Counted from the stretch's first letter, positions 45,647 through 58,564 are shown. The stretch is DNA of 64,000 nucleotides from Pseudoflavitalea sp. G-6-1-2 (GCF_012927185.1 NZ_JABBGB010000001.1:434001-498000); one strand, 5' to 3'. The notes: generated by a model not told the origin, from the sequence alone. Program-made: numbers and translations.

Positions 45647-46821
45647 TAAGGATTGAGTTGTGGTTTTACCTTACTAAAATATTTTCTCCTGAAGGATCTT
45701 GTAGAATCCAGTAATTTAAAATAGTATTTCCAGTGCCTTCCGTTGTAATTGGCATAGGACTGATGTGGAACAGGCTTGTCGTTCATCAGTTGATCGAACT
45801 CCTGTTCGGAAAAGCCGAGCTTTTTAAGCACAAACTCTTTATCCTCTTTAAGTTTAGAAGGCTCGTAAAGCGGCTCTTTCAATTCCTCTTCTGCCTGCGC
45901 CTTTGTTATCTGACCAGAACAGATCAGCGTAGACAAATGCGCCTTTCTTTTATCGATGCCAAATTTTACTGGCAGTACGTATGCCTGGTAGAATCGGGTG
46001 AAGATCGACTCATAATGTTTGCCGCCATAATCGCGCCATCCGAGTTCCTTCTTGATCACTTCCTTCACTTCCTGTTTGTTGTAAGGGAAATAATCGAGTA
46101 TATGAATGCTTTCCAGTTTGAAGAAGTAAGTATTGATGAGGTTCCTCCAAAAGCTCATATGGGGGAAGGTCTTCAGTTTCGTATTGCCATACTGGTTATG
46201 TATGGTTTTAATATTCAGCCAGTCCGATTTATCCCAGATCCATGCTTTAGGCAGAATATTCTCTGTAACGATATTGTTACCAGCAAGGATATAGTGGATC
46301 TTGTATTGACGTGCAAGTTTGTACAGGGTGGAAATGATGGCATGATCTGTAAGCAGTTCGATATCTACCACACCTGCCTTGAAGAAGGCGCGCTGCAGGT
46401 CTCTGAACTCATCCCAGTTGATCACATAGGTATACAGTTCGTAACCAAGCGTAGTAATGATGTTCTCGATATTTTTTACAGCCAGTTCAGAATTCCAGCC
46501 ATTATCGAAATGCACCACCAGCGGCCTGAGGTTATATTGTTTGGCGAGATATGCAACATAAGTACTGTCCACTCCACCACTTACTCCAACGATGCAATCA
46601 TATTGTTTTCCCTCTCCATCCTTTTTGATCTCTTTGATCTTTTTCTCGATCAGTTTCTTTCCCTGCTCTCCCTGGAATACCCTTTTCCTGAAGGCCTGGT
46701 TGAACTCATGAACATAATTGCTTACACCATTCTCATCGAAGTGGATACCGGGATCGGCAATATTGTCCATAACAGTCAGGGAGCACTGCTTATATCGGGG
46801 ATCTTTCTCTGACAAAACCAT
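45646..46821 (-). CDS. N-acetyl sugar amidotransferase (WbpG-like)
   Basis: A 391-residue PP-loop amidotransferase with 'GVSGGVDSTYVAYLAKQY' at about 79-96. 'DPGIHFDENGVSNYV' at 24-37 is the conserved N-terminal part, but the zinc-binding cysteines I expect around it ('CxxC' and 'GVCxxC') are reduced to Cys13. WbpG-type enzymes turn an N-acetyl group into an acetamidino group with ammonia from HisH/HisF paralogues, which are encoded next (46858, 47643). It precedes the oxidoreductase by overlap of one base. Confidence 0.9.
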   Translation of the reverse strand: MVLSEKDPRYKQCSLTVMDNIADPGIHFDENGVSNYVHEFNQAFRKRVFQGEQGKKLIEKKIKEIKKDGEGKQYDCIVGVSGGVDSTYVAYLAKQYNLRPLVVHFDNGWNSELAVKNIENIITTLGYELYTYVINWDEFRDLQRAFFKAGVVDIELLTDHAIISTLYKLARQYKIHYILAGNNIVTENILPKAWIWDKSDWLNIKTIHNQYGNTKLKTFPHMSFWRNLINTYFFKLESIHILDYFPYNKQEVKEVIKKELGWRDYGGKHYESIFTRFYQAYVLPVKFGIDKRKAHLSTLICSGQITKAQAEEELKEPLYEPSKLKEDKEFVLKKLGFSEQEFDQLMNDKPVPHQSYANYNGRHWKYYFKLLDSTRSFRRKYFSKVKPQLNP

Positions 46822-46857
46822 CGGTCTGTTTATTATTTGAATTCTGAAAAAGTAGGG

Positions 46858-47643
46858 TTATCGGTTTCTTCCGGCCAGTGGTTCAAATACTTCCTTCTTC
46901 AGTTCTTTCTGCGAAGGGTAAGTGATCAGCACAGCCCTGTGGGGTTGCTGAAAAACGAACATGCTGCCGGCAGCCAGTGCGGATGCCCCGCCCAGTTCAA
47001 CTGCCTTTCTGAAATCATGCACGGAGGCTGCTCCGCCGCATGCGATCACCGGAACATCCACTGCAGCAGTTACCTGCTTCAATAAGTCTGTATCATATCC
47101 TTCAAAAGTGCCATCCCGATCAATAGAGTTGAGGAATATCTCACCTGCTCCGGCATTGACCATGGATTGCACAAAAGAAACCGGGTCCACTCCTGCATTC
47201 TTCGTGCCATTAAGTGTATAAACCCGATATTTTCCCAACCAGTTTTTACTTACATCCACAGATACCACCACACTGGAGCTTCCGAATTGCCTGGCAGCTT
47301 CCGTTATCAGTGCAGGTTGGGTGATGGCACTGTGATTGAACACAACTTTCTCCACTCCTTCGTACAGGATGGCTTTCACCTGTTCGATGGTAGTGATGCC
47401 ACCGCCATATGCAACGGGCATGAATGCTTCACTCACAATTTCGCTGATCTGTCTGATATTGGGTGCACGTTTTTCCTGAGAAGCCGTGATATCGAGCAGC
47501 ACCAGCTCATCAACTTCTTTTTCGTTGAAGATCTTAACGGCGTTGATGGGGTCGCCTACATACTTGTGTTGGTGAAAGCGGACGGACTTAACCAATCCGC
47601 CATTTTTCAATAACAAAGTTGGGATCACTCTTACGCGGCGCAT
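46858..47643 (-). CDS. HisF paralogue for sugar amidotransfer (not histidine synthesis)
   Basis: ATG at 47643 overlaps the HisH stop by one base (TGATG). The 261-residue TIM barrel is HisF-like, but the catalytic Asp of authentic HisF ('CLDVKxG') is replaced in 'VIPTLLLKNGGLVKSVRF'; the second Asp is kept in 'VSVDVSKNW'. This is typical of the HisF2 paralogues that channel ammonia to WbpG-type enzymes. No other his genes are present, which supports the paralogue reading. Confidence 0.9.
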   Translation of the reverse strand: MRRVRVIPTLLLKNGGLVKSVRFHQHKYVGDPINAVKIFNEKEVDELVLLDITASQEKRAPNIRQISEIVSEAFMPVAYGGGITTIEQVKAILYEGVEKVVFNHSAITQPALITEAARQFGSSSVVVSVDVSKNWLGKYRVYTLNGTKNAGVDPVSFVQSMVNAGAGEIFLNSIDRDGTFEGYDTDLLKQVTAAVDVPVIACGGAASVHDFRKAVELGGASALAAGSMFVFQQPHRAVLITYPSQKELKKEVFEPLAGRNR

Positions 47644-48263
47644 CAATAATATTTTAAGAAATTCTCATAAATCTTCAATCCGAATTTGTGGCTTTTCTCC
47701 GGATGGAATTGTGTACCAACAATGTTATCCTTTTCCACTCCTGCTGCAAAATCATATCCGTAATCTGCATTTACCAGTACATCGGAAGGATCATCGCAGA
47801 GCAGGTGGTATGAATGAACAAAGTAGAATCTGGGATCTTCGTGCATATCCCTGAACAACCTGGAATCTTTCTGCACGGTAACATCAGTCCAGCCCATATG
47901 CGGAACCTTGAGCGCACTATCGGTCATTTTCTCCTGACGGAACTTCACCACTTTCCCTTTTATCCAACCGAGGCCCGGCAGCACTCCTTCTTCACTGCTT
48001 TCCGTGAAGAGTTGTACACCCAGGCAAACGCCGAGCACCGGTACTTTCTCATCAAGTACCCGCTTATTGAGGATATCGAAATACGGGGCGCTGCGCAAAT
48101 GCTGCATGCCATGATCAAAGGCGCCAATACCTGGCAATATGAACTTGGAAGCTTTTTCGATCACCGCGGGATCGCCGGAAATCACAGCTTCAGCCCCTGC
48201 CTTCTTGATCATATTTTTGATGGATGTGAGATTACCCACCCCATAGTCAATGATAACGATCAT
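47643..48263 (-). CDS. HisH paralogue, glutaminase of the sugar amidotransferase system
   Basis: A 206-residue class I glutamine amidotransferase. The nucleophile Cys lies in 'VLGVCLGVQLFTESSEEG', and His-Glu in 'GTQFHPEKSHKFG' complete the triad. It hydrolyses glutamine and passes ammonia to the HisF paralogue. It overlaps both neighbours (ATGA with wzx, TGATG with hisF), so the genes are translated together. Confidence 0.92.
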   Translation of the reverse strand: MIVIIDYGVGNLTSIKNMIKKAGAEAVISGDPAVIEKASKFILPGIGAFDHGMQHLRSAPYFDILNKRVLDEKVPVLGVCLGVQLFTESSEEGVLPGLGWIKGKVVKFRQEKMTDSALKVPHMGWTDVTVQKDSRLFRDMHEDPRFYFVHSYHLLCDDPSDVLVNADYGYDFAAGVEKDNIVGTQFHPEKSHKFGLKIYENFLKYY

Positions 48264-49684
48264 TTATTAAGATTTATCAGGCTCCTGTATTTAATGAGTG
48301 CAATAACCATCGCTGCCAGAATGCTACCTGTTATCATCAACCTGTAAGATACAGGAAGGTCTTTGCAAAGGAAAACGATGCAGGTAGAAACAGAGATGAT
48401 CAATATCCAGGCAAGCGGGCGATAATTCACCGAACTGATCTTTTTGAATTCAGGCAGGTAATAACCTGAGAAACCAAGAAATATCAGCGATACAAATGTA
48501 ATGTATACCGAAGCCGTGTACCCATATATCGGGATGAATATCAGATTGAGTACAATATTCAACAGGCCTGCTATGAAAGAGATCCTCCACAATTTTCCGG
48601 TGAGCTTGTAAAATATCAGTCTGTTGATGCTTCCCCAGTACATGGGCCTGTAGCAATATCCCATTATAACAATGATGGCGAGGGAGTAACCTGCCTGAAG
48701 TTCAGTATTCCTGATGAGAAAGTGGAATACTTCTTTCAGCCAGAGGCAGACCAGTATTGAGCCCAGCAGAAATACTGCCTGGAACAAATAGATCAGTTTC
48801 CGAAGGCGGAGCTCTGCTTCCATTTTCTTTTCTGCCAGCAGATCATTGATGAACGGGCTTACGGCAAATCCCATAGAGCTTCCGATCACTTCAAAATAAT
48901 TACCGAAGGTGGATGCCAGGTTGTATACCCCGATATTATTGATATCAAGATTATACCAGCGCATCACCAATCTGTCTGATGAATTGAGCAGATACGTGGA
49001 ATAATTATGAGGGATCATCGGCAGCGACACCCGCATTTGTCTCCGGAAGAATTCTTTACTCTTATAAAAAACCGGTTTAAGCTTCAGGTCTGCGAAAACA
49101 GGTTTGCAATAGAACAAAAAGGAAACGGCGGTTCCGATGAAGGTAGACCAGAACCATCCCATGTATCCCATTTTCATATGCACAATGGTGATGTAATTGC
49201 AGACAACGATTGTTAATCCCGAAGCAACGGATGCAATCCCCAGATAGGCCACGTTCCTTTTGATCACATGCAGGTAGCGGAATCCTATCAGAATGGTATG
49301 ATCAAACAAAAGTATCTGTAAACTGGTAAGCAAACCGATCCCGATCACATGAGACTGCACCTCTTTAGGACAAACGAACAGTATGAAAATAAATTGCACC
49401 AGAAACAGCAGAGGCGCCCAGGCCAACAGATAGCCATAGAATATCCTCCATCTCAGTTTCCAGGTTTGGGGGTGGTGGTAGAAGGCATTGACAAGCAGAA
49501 CAGTAATACCCAGGTCTTTAATACCTGAGAACAGCCCGGTATACACCAGGATGGATGCAGAAACACCATAGTCGAGAGGCGTCAGATGTTTGGTGAGCAA
49601 AGGCAGGATAAAAATGGATACGATCCGGGATACCTGTGGTGCTACAGCGTAAACAAATGAATGGGAGATGATTTTCTTCAGCAT
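48260..49684 (-). CDS. oligosaccharide flippase (Wzx-type, MATE/MVF fold)
   Basis: A 474-residue membrane protein with about 14 helices; 'SFVYAVAPQVSRIVSIFILP' begins the polysaccharide biosynthesis protein family. It would flip lipid-linked repeat units from the cytoplasmic to the periplasmic face, for polymerisation by the Wzy-like protein. A hydrophilic loop containing 'RRQMRVSLPMIPHNYSTYLL' is characteristic. It is four bases behind the TIGR04326-like gene and overlaps hisH. Confidence 0.9.
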   Translation of the reverse strand: MLKKIISHSFVYAVAPQVSRIVSIFILPLLTKHLTPLDYGVSASILVYTGLFSGIKDLGITVLLVNAFYHHPQTWKLRWRIFYGYLLAWAPLLFLVQFIFILFVCPKEVQSHVIGIGLLTSLQILLFDHTILIGFRYLHVIKRNVAYLGIASVASGLTIVVCNYITIVHMKMGYMGWFWSTFIGTAVSFLFYCKPVFADLKLKPVFYKSKEFFRRQMRVSLPMIPHNYSTYLLNSSDRLVMRWYNLDINNIGVYNLASTFGNYFEVIGSSMGFAVSPFINDLLAEKKMEAELRLRKLIYLFQAVFLLGSILVCLWLKEVFHFLIRNTELQAGYSLAIIVIMGYCYRPMYWGSINRLIFYKLTGKLWRISFIAGLLNIVLNLIFIPIYGYTASVYITFVSLIFLGFSGYYLPEFKKISSVNYRPLAWILIISVSTCIVFLCKDLPVSYRLMITGSILAAMVIALIKYRSLINLNK

Positions 49685-49688
49685 ATCT

Positions 49689-52607
<2,919 letters not shown>

Positions 52608-52615
<8 letters not shown>

Positions 52616-53654
52616 CTGCGATGATATTGTTGTACACCAGTTCGTCTTTTTCAATATCAGCAGAAAGCTTCTTACCGAGAACCAAATGTCTGTCTCTCCA
52701 TTTGAAACCATCTCCCGGCGACAGCAGATGAATATCAGTTTCGGTGATCACTTCGCCTTTTTTCATTGCACGTTTTGTAGCGATGGATCTTTCCAGTTTT
52801 GTTCTGGCCTGTTCAACAGAAGGTTCGATATAGAGGTCTTCTTTTCCGAAAGACATTTCCAGAACCCTGATATCACGAACCATTCTGTTTACACCATCGG
52901 GGCCGAGTGAACCGGCCTGATCGGTGCCTTTCATTCTTCTGTCGAGTGTAATATGTTTTTCGATCATTTCTGCTCCCATGGCCACGGCGGCCAACGGAGT
53001 AGCAATGCCGATGGTATGATCGGAGAATCCAATTGTGTATTGCGGGTAATGTTTCTTCAGGTAATTGATGGTATTCAGGTTCACATTCTGCGGCTTGGTG
53101 GGGTATTCCGAAACACAGTGCAGGATGGAAATATTGCTATGATACCTGGAGATCACTTCCAGTGCATCTTCCAGCTCCTGTTTACCAGCCATGCCGGTAG
53201 AAAGGATAATAGGTACTTTGGTTTCTGCCATTGCTGCCAGCAAGGGCAGATTGGTAAGATCGCGGCTGGCAACTTTCAGCCTGTCGGGAGTAAACAGCTT
53301 CAGCATGGAAAGACAACCTATTGCGCAGAGGGTCTCTACGAAGTCGAACCCATGGCCTTTTGCATATTTGTATAGCTCGAAATGTTCTTCATCATTCAGT
53401 TCGAGTTTTTCACGGTGTTCTCCATAGGTTCTGCCGAATGAGTGCGGACTATCATAAATCCTGTTCATCTGCGAAGCAGACAATTCTTCATTAAGATCTC
53501 TTTTGGTGAGCTTGATGGCATCCATAGGAGCCAGTTTCAATCCGAAAAGGTCTTCCTGAATGGGCCTTGCTACCATATCGATGATCAGTTTGGCAATATC
53601 AACTGAACCATTGTGGTTCTGCCCTATCTCTCCAATAATGTAGGTGCTGCTCAT
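52608..53654 (-). CDS. neuB: N-acetylneuraminate synthase family protein
   Basis: A 348-residue enzyme: TIM barrel (about 1-270) and SAF antifreeze-like domain (about 290-348). 'YIIGEIGQNHNGSVDIAK' and 'GAEMIEKHITLDRRMKGTDQ' are the NeuB signatures. It condenses phosphoenolpyruvate with a six-carbon sugar to give a nine-carbon sugar acid. The substrate may be ManNAc, ManNAc-6-P, mannose-6-P or a diacetamido sugar; the adjacent KdsC phosphatase favours a phosphorylated one. No NeuC epimerase is present in the window. Confidence 0.92.
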
Positions 53655-54428
53655 TTATTTTTGATTTATTAGCTGCTGGGTTTTCATTTCCTGCAACAAG
53701 TGAGGATATTGTTGTGCTATTTTCAAAAGGCCATTTACTGAAAGCTCATTGTTTTCTGCGAGCTCTTTGTATATGAAGCCGGCTATCTCAAAATCCTTGC
53801 CGGTATCGATGGTCAATCTGAAATTTCTGAAGGGATCCAGTTCACGCGACTTATCGATCAGATGAATCCGGAATGATCCGGGATTCGTATAAAGATAATT
53901 GGTGACATGCTCCTGATATAGCTGCTCACTGGTCATTGTACGGACTTTCTCCAGGGCAGTAAGTTTAACCATTTCGGTAAAGAACCCAAAATGGCATTTG
54001 ATCACGGGAGTTTGCTCAAATGAGAAACTCGTATAGTCATTTCCGTTATCAGTTTCTTTCAGCAAATCCCGAATGAACTCGGGCAATATGAATGGATTGT
54101 CTGCACAAACCCTGATAATATTCTCTACACCAAATTCTTTTCCGGCATCGGTGAACCGCTTGAGCACATTTTGCTCGTCGCCCCGGAAAGTATGCAGATT
54201 GGGATAGTCTTTAACGGAGTCTATCAGTACATCGTCGCCCGGATTGGTGGTAGTAAGCAGGTAAAGCGGAATATTACCGAAGTTTTCCTGCAGCCGTTCA
54301 ATCAGAAGCTGAACGATGGTCTTTCCCCCGAAAAAGGGAAGCAACATTTTTTTGGGTAGCCTGGTTGAACCTGTACGGGCCTGCATAAAAAATGCAGTAT
54401 TACCCCCTTCTACAATATTATTTGCCAA
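53655..54428 (-). CDS. cytidylyltransferase, SpsF/NeuA-like (TTG start)
   Basis: A 257-residue nucleotidyltransferase. 'FMQARTGSTRLPKKMLLPF' is the nucleotide-binding signature of CMP-sugar synthetases and SpsF, and 'IIRVCADNPFI' holds the metal-binding Asp. It would activate the NeuB product as CMP-sugar. The start is TTG at 54428, overlapping the Wzc stop by 11 bases; the first ATG is inside the conserved motif and is unlikely. It lies directly ahead of neuB. Confidence 0.87.
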   Translation of the reverse strand: MANNIVEGGNTAFFMQARTGSTRLPKKMLLPFFGGKTIVQLLIERLQENFGNIPLYLLTTTNPGDDVLIDSVKDYPNLHTFRGDEQNVLKRFTDAGKEFGVENIIRVCADNPFILPEFIRDLLKETDNGNDYTSFSFEQTPVIKCHFGFFTEMVKLTALEKVRTMTSEQLYQEHVTNYLYTNPGSFRIHLIDKSRELDPFRNFRLTIDTGKDFEIAGFIYKELAENNELSVNGLLKIAQQYPHLLQEMKTQQLINQK

Positions 54429-56832
54429 AAACCTTACGCTTTAATTTTTTCCAGAGACCGGCATTGGAATCATCATAGTATCCATCAGTAATTCCATATC
54501 CGTAACCATAGCCATATTTCTCCGCACCATATCCATAATACCCTTTCACACCAGACACTTTCACATCATTCACCAGCAGACCCATGCGTGGTAATTTACG
54601 TTGACGGTACAGTTCGTCAATGAAATTAAGCTGACGCTTGAAAGTATAACGTTGGCGAAGCACATATAGTGTAGAATCCACGTACTGGCTCAGCGTTACG
54701 GCATCACTCACCAGTCCGATCGGCGCCGTATCGATGATTACTGCATCAAAGTTTTCTTTCAACCATTTGAATAATTCAGCCACGCGTGGATCCAGCAAAA
54801 TTTCGGACGGGTTTGGAGGTACAGGTCCGCAGGAGATCACAAAAAGGTTCTCTACCTGAGGAACACGTTGAACCAGCTGATCGAGACTGGCGCCTCCGAT
54901 TATATAATTCGTAAGACCTTGTCCATGACCTTTGGCAAGGCCCAGACCTTCTACGATCTTGGGTTTACGCAAGTCGAATTCGAGGATCACTGTACGTTTT
55001 CCTGAAAGTGCCAGCGTAGCTCCAAGGTTTGTAGAGATGAACGACTTGCCCTCTCCACTAAATGAAGAGGTGACAAGAATCGCAGGCTTCGCGAATCTGT
55101 CGCCCAGTACAAAATTCAGGTTACTTCGCAGTATTCTCAGCTGCTCTGCCACAACGCTTCGCGATTTCTGGGGAAAGAGCAGCACTTTATCATTTTCGCT
55201 ATGGCCTATCTCGGCCAGAACCGGTGCATTGGTTACAGAAGTGATATCAGATCTTACAGTTACCTTATCGTTCAGAAGATCGACAAGATAAATGATAAGG
55301 ATCGGTATCAACAGACCTGCCAGCAATGCGATGGTATAGATCTGGATCCTTTTGGGACTGATCTTACTTCCGATACTCAACGCATTGTCTACTACTCTTG
55401 CACTGGAAATGGTAGACGCCAGGGCTATGGAAGATTCCTCTTTCTTTTGGAGCAGATAGAGATAGAGCGTCTGTTTGATCTCCTGCTGACGTGTTTTTTC
55501 ACGGGCTTGTTTTTCCTTTTCAGGAATGGAGGAGAGCTTGGTTTGAAGACCCTTATTCTGTTCGCTGAGTGCGGCAATAGTACCGAGATACGATTTCTTG
55601 ATATTATCCAGATTGCGGATGATCTTGAGTCTTGCATCCTCGATATTGGCATCGAGATTCTGCACTACAGGGTTACCAGCTGTGGCGCCGGTTTGCAGCT
55701 GTGCCTTTTTGTCCATCACCAGCTTATTATACCCTCCAACGAGGTCAAGCAAGGTGGGGTCTTCGAGGCCAAGTGTCGAAGGCACCAGGTCGTTACGGTT
55801 TGCTGGATTCTGTACATAATTTTCCAGCAACTGAGCTACACGCAGACTGATCTCCTGCTCTTGCAGGGACTTGCGCATATCCCCGAGATTTTCCATATAG
55901 AAAGCAGACTGTGCAGGCAGGTCTATCACCTCCTGTGAGGTTTTGAACTGCTGCAGGTCTTTCTCCACATTACCCAACTGTGTTTCAACCAATCTTAAGC
56001 GATCGTCCAGGAAAGCGATGATCTTTTTGTTGGTCTCATTCTTATCCTCGATGGCAGCGCGATTGTACTCAAGCATCAGGGCATTGAGAATGTCTGCGCC
56101 CATTCTCGGATTGTCTGTAACATAGGTGAGCTCCAGAACATTCGATTGATCATTTGCCGGTTTCACCTGCAATCCTCCCTCGAAGCTGATGGCAGCGAGG
56201 TATTCCGGAACATAAGAAACTACATAAGTTTGGTATGTAAGACTGGAGTATCTCGAATTATTTAGCTGTATCACGAATTTCCCTTCGGGCATGGAAAGCA
56301 CTTCTCCAAAATACCGCTCCTTCGGATCTGTTCCTACCTTGAAAGTATTCTTGCTCGAAAGATGGATCTCATAGGAAAATCCTCTTGAACTGTCCGTCAT
56401 TTCACGAACATCAATTTCGAAAGGTGCTTCCTTATAGATGTTGGTGGTTTTTACATTCCCCAGCACATAATATTGCACATTCAAATTGAGCACACGTACA
56501 ACGCGGGCCATCATGGCTCTCGACTTCAATATCTCGATCTCATTCTGCTTATTGCTGCTCTGCATTTGCATCATACCCATCAACATGGCATCCTGCTGAC
56601 CACCTGGACGAACATTGTTGTCGTTCCTGATCAAAAGAGTGGAAGCAACTTTGTACATGGGTGTGGTATAGCGCAAATGAAGCCATGCGGCTAAGACTGC
56701 AACTGCCAGAAAAAGGATAAAAAGCCACCAATAATGGAAGTATTTAAATGCAATCTCTTTAACACTGATTACCTGTGCAGACTTTTCCAGGTTACTGTCC
56801 TCGAAAATTTCCGGATTTTTTTCTGATTTCAT
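54418..56832 (-). CDS. wzc: Wzc-type polysaccharide copolymerase and tyrosine autokinase
   Basis: An 804-residue fused protein: Wzz domain with transmembrane helices near 33-52 and 508-527, a periplasmic coiled coil at about 270-450, and a C-terminal BY-kinase with Walker A 'SSFSGEGKSFISTNLG' and Walker B-like 'VILEFDLRKPKIVEG'. The end is a tyrosine cluster ('GYYGYGAEKYGYGYGYGI', then 'DGYYDD') for autophosphorylation. It controls chain length and export together with Wza, and is reset by the CpsB-type phosphatase at the far end of the locus. It lies 26 bases after wza. Confidence 0.95.
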   Translation of the reverse strand: MKSEKNPEIFEDSNLEKSAQVISVKEIAFKYFHYWWLFILFLAVAVLAAWLHLRYTTPMYKVASTLLIRNDNNVRPGGQQDAMLMGMMQMQSSNKQNEIEILKSRAMMARVVRVLNLNVQYYVLGNVKTTNIYKEAPFEIDVREMTDSSRGFSYEIHLSSKNTFKVGTDPKERYFGEVLSMPEGKFVIQLNNSRYSSLTYQTYVVSYVPEYLAAISFEGGLQVKPANDQSNVLELTYVTDNPRMGADILNALMLEYNRAAIEDKNETNKKIIAFLDDRLRLVETQLGNVEKDLQQFKTSQEVIDLPAQSAFYMENLGDMRKSLQEQEISLRVAQLLENYVQNPANRNDLVPSTLGLEDPTLLDLVGGYNKLVMDKKAQLQTGATAGNPVVQNLDANIEDARLKIIRNLDNIKKSYLGTIAALSEQNKGLQTKLSSIPEKEKQAREKTRQQEIKQTLYLYLLQKKEESSIALASTISSARVVDNALSIGSKISPKRIQIYTIALLAGLLIPILIIYLVDLLNDKVTVRSDITSVTNAPVLAEIGHSENDKVLLFPQKSRSVVAEQLRILRSNLNFVLGDRFAKPAILVTSSFSGEGKSFISTNLGATLALSGKRTVILEFDLRKPKIVEGLGLAKGHGQGLTNYIIGGASLDQLVQRVPQVENLFVISCGPVPPNPSEILLDPRVAELFKWLKENFDAVIIDTAPIGLVSDAVTLSQYVDSTLYVLRQRYTFKRQLNFIDELYRQRKLPRMGLLVNDVKVSGVKGYYGYGAEKYGYGYGYGITDGYYDDSNAGLWKKLKRKVFGK

Positions 56833-56858
56833 GCTGGCTGAAACTTTTACACCTTCAA

Positions 56859-57671
56859 TTAGAACCTGGTTATTGTAGTAATTATCAGAGACACTGCAGA
56901 GATGATACCTAGTCCCAATGAAAGGTTTCTTACATTGGTCTGGTCTGCATTCTGCATCTTACGGCTGTTCATTTCAACATACACTATATCGTTCTGACGA
57001 AGAAAATAATAAGGAGATGAGAAAATATCACCATTGTTCAGATCAAGTGTACCCATTTCTCTTTTACCATCCGTCTCCCTCATTATTTTAATATTATTCC
57101 GTTTTCCAAAAACAGTGAGATCTCCTGCAAGGCCGATCGCATCGAGAATGGTGACCCTTTCACTGGGGATTGAATAAGTGCCGGGTTTGGCCACTTCCCC
57201 GAGCACAGTTACCCGGTAATTCAGCAGTCTCACGGAAACGATCGCATCGACAGCAATCTGCTTTACCTTGTTGGTGATAGTATCAGTAAGTGCCGCTTTG
57301 GTCATTCCGGCTACATTCAGTTTGCCTATGAGCGGAAAAATGATAGTACCGTTATCATCTACCAGATAACCTGTAATTGTATTTCCGGAAGAAGAGCTGG
57401 AAGCACCGGCAGAGCTGGATGCGCCGTAAAAGTTGGGCTGATTCAGCAAAAGAGCAGAAGACTCGTTGGCCGTATTCACCACTATGTAAAGTATATCTCC
57501 CTTCTGAATACGTGGTTCATATTGAACCACAGTTTTCCTCAGAACACTATCATTCACATTCCTGAAGTATATGGATTGTTCGGTAAGTTTCTTATTGGAA
57601 ACACATGATGTCATTAAAAAGCTAAAAACAATACAAGCTCCTGTTAAGCTTTTGAAAAATGATGCTATCAT
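56859..57671 (-). CDS. wza: polysaccharide export outer membrane lipoprotein (Wza family)
   Basis: A 270-residue lipoprotein: lipobox 'FLMTSC' with Cys23, a Poly_export domain ('YEPRIQKGDILYIVVNT', about 50-150), an SLBB-like domain ('VTVLGEVAKPGTYSIPSERV') and a C-terminal helix 'LGLGIISAVSLIITTITRF'. It would form the outer membrane export pore connected to Wzc. A Ser/Gly-rich insertion ('YGASSSAGASSSSSGN') lies at about 82-97. It follows the UpxY gene by 40 bases. Confidence 0.93.
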   Translation of the reverse strand: MIASFFKSLTGACIVFSFLMTSCVSNKKLTEQSIYFRNVNDSVLRKTVVQYEPRIQKGDILYIVVNTANESSALLLNQPNFYGASSSAGASSSSSGNTITGYLVDDNGTIIFPLIGKLNVAGMTKAALTDTITNKVKQIAVDAIVSVRLLNYRVTVLGEVAKPGTYSIPSERVTILDAIGLAGDLTVFGKRNNIKIMRETDGKREMGTLDLNNGDIFSSPYYFLRQNDIVYVEMNSRKMQNADQTNVRNLSLGLGIISAVSLIITTITRF

Positions 57672-57711
57672 ATTGGCTTTATAAAATGAATTTTTGGGAG
57701 TATCAATAACT

Positions 57712-58212
57712 TCAGTCTGAACCTATGCTTCCTTTATAAGTAACAACAAGGTTAACGCCAAGATCCGTAAGACATACTACTACTTTATTATTACGGACAT
57801 CAGCCACTTTACCCAGTTTATTCATAAATGGTCCGGATTGGATCACTATCTGTTGTCCTACTTTTACCTGAGCAGGTTCGATCAGAACATTCTCGTGTTC
57901 ATTGAGAAAACGCTTGATAGCCTCAATTTCTTTGTTCCTGATAACGGCGGGTTTACCCAACCAATATACAAAATTCGTTACACCTGGCGTCAATCTTACA
58001 TTTGATTGCTGAGCAGAAGAGATCCTTACAAATACGTAGGACTTGAATAAAGGCTCTTCCACTGTTTTATACCTGTCGCTCCATTTCCTTCTTACCTTAT
58101 TCAATGGACAATAACTCTCAATACCCTTCTCAGTCAATATCTGATGAACTTTCTTCTCCCATCGGGCTTTCGTGTAAACCGCATACCATTTTCCACTGGT
58201 TGCACTATTCAT
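57712..58212 (-). CDS. UpxY-family transcription antiterminator (NusG paralogue)
   Basis: The ATG at 58212 gives 166 residues; an upstream GTG at 58269 would add a non-conserved tail. The NGN domain ('KWYAVYTKARWEKKVHQILT', 'LFKSYVFVRI') is followed by a KOW segment ('GPFMNKLGKVADVRNNKVVV'). UpxY proteins bind their own operon's leader and prevent early termination of capsule transcription in Bacteroides. It is the first gene of the locus, behind a leader of about 350 bases. Confidence 0.92.
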   Translation of the reverse strand: MNSATSGKWYAVYTKARWEKKVHQILTEKGIESYCPLNKVRRKWSDRYKTVEEPLFKSYVFVRISSAQQSNVRLTPGVTNFVYWLGKPAVIRNKEIEAIKRFLNEHENVLIEPAQVKVGQQIVIQSGPFMNKLGKVADVRNNKVVVCLTDLGVNLVVTYKGSIGSD

Positions 58213-58359
58213 CTGGGATATCGATTTGAATAATATTGTTCCCGGAACACATAGGATCCATTCAGGCACAGCTTCGCCACCTCAGTCACATTCCGAAATT
58301 ACAACTGATTGATTATTATTAAATTACAGCTCACCTTTTCAGGCCGGATACAAACGCCA

Positions 58360-58396
58360 AAAGGGCATACCAGTATTGCATACCAATATACCCTTT
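58360..58396 (-). repeat. leader inverted repeat with internal direct repeats
   Basis: Imperfect 10-base arms (AAAGGGCATA and TATACCCTTT, one mismatch) enclose two copies of GCATACCA 13 bases apart. On the minus strand it lies about 150-185 bases before the UpxY start, in the predicted leader, where an antitermination target would be expected. Confidence 0.4.
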
Positions 58397-58564
58397 CAAT
58401 AATTTATAAGAATGCAGTAAATCTACAGCGTTTCTTCAAAGGATTGTATTCCATGGTTAATGATACTTGTGAGAAGCTCTTTGTTCTACCAAAACATCAC
58501 TGTTCCATTCCTCCCTGCCAAAGCACTACCCTTAAATTGCACCAGGCAAAAAAGGCGCTTCATG

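Noticed and set aside
45733-46812. 359-codon open frame on the plus strand
   Set aside because: Antisense to the WbpG-like amidotransferase; shadow of its reading frame.
46858-48263. Histidine biosynthesis genes hisF and hisH
   Set aside because: The HisF-like protein lacks the first catalytic Asp, no other his gene is nearby, and both overlap or adjoin a WbpG-like amidotransferase gene.
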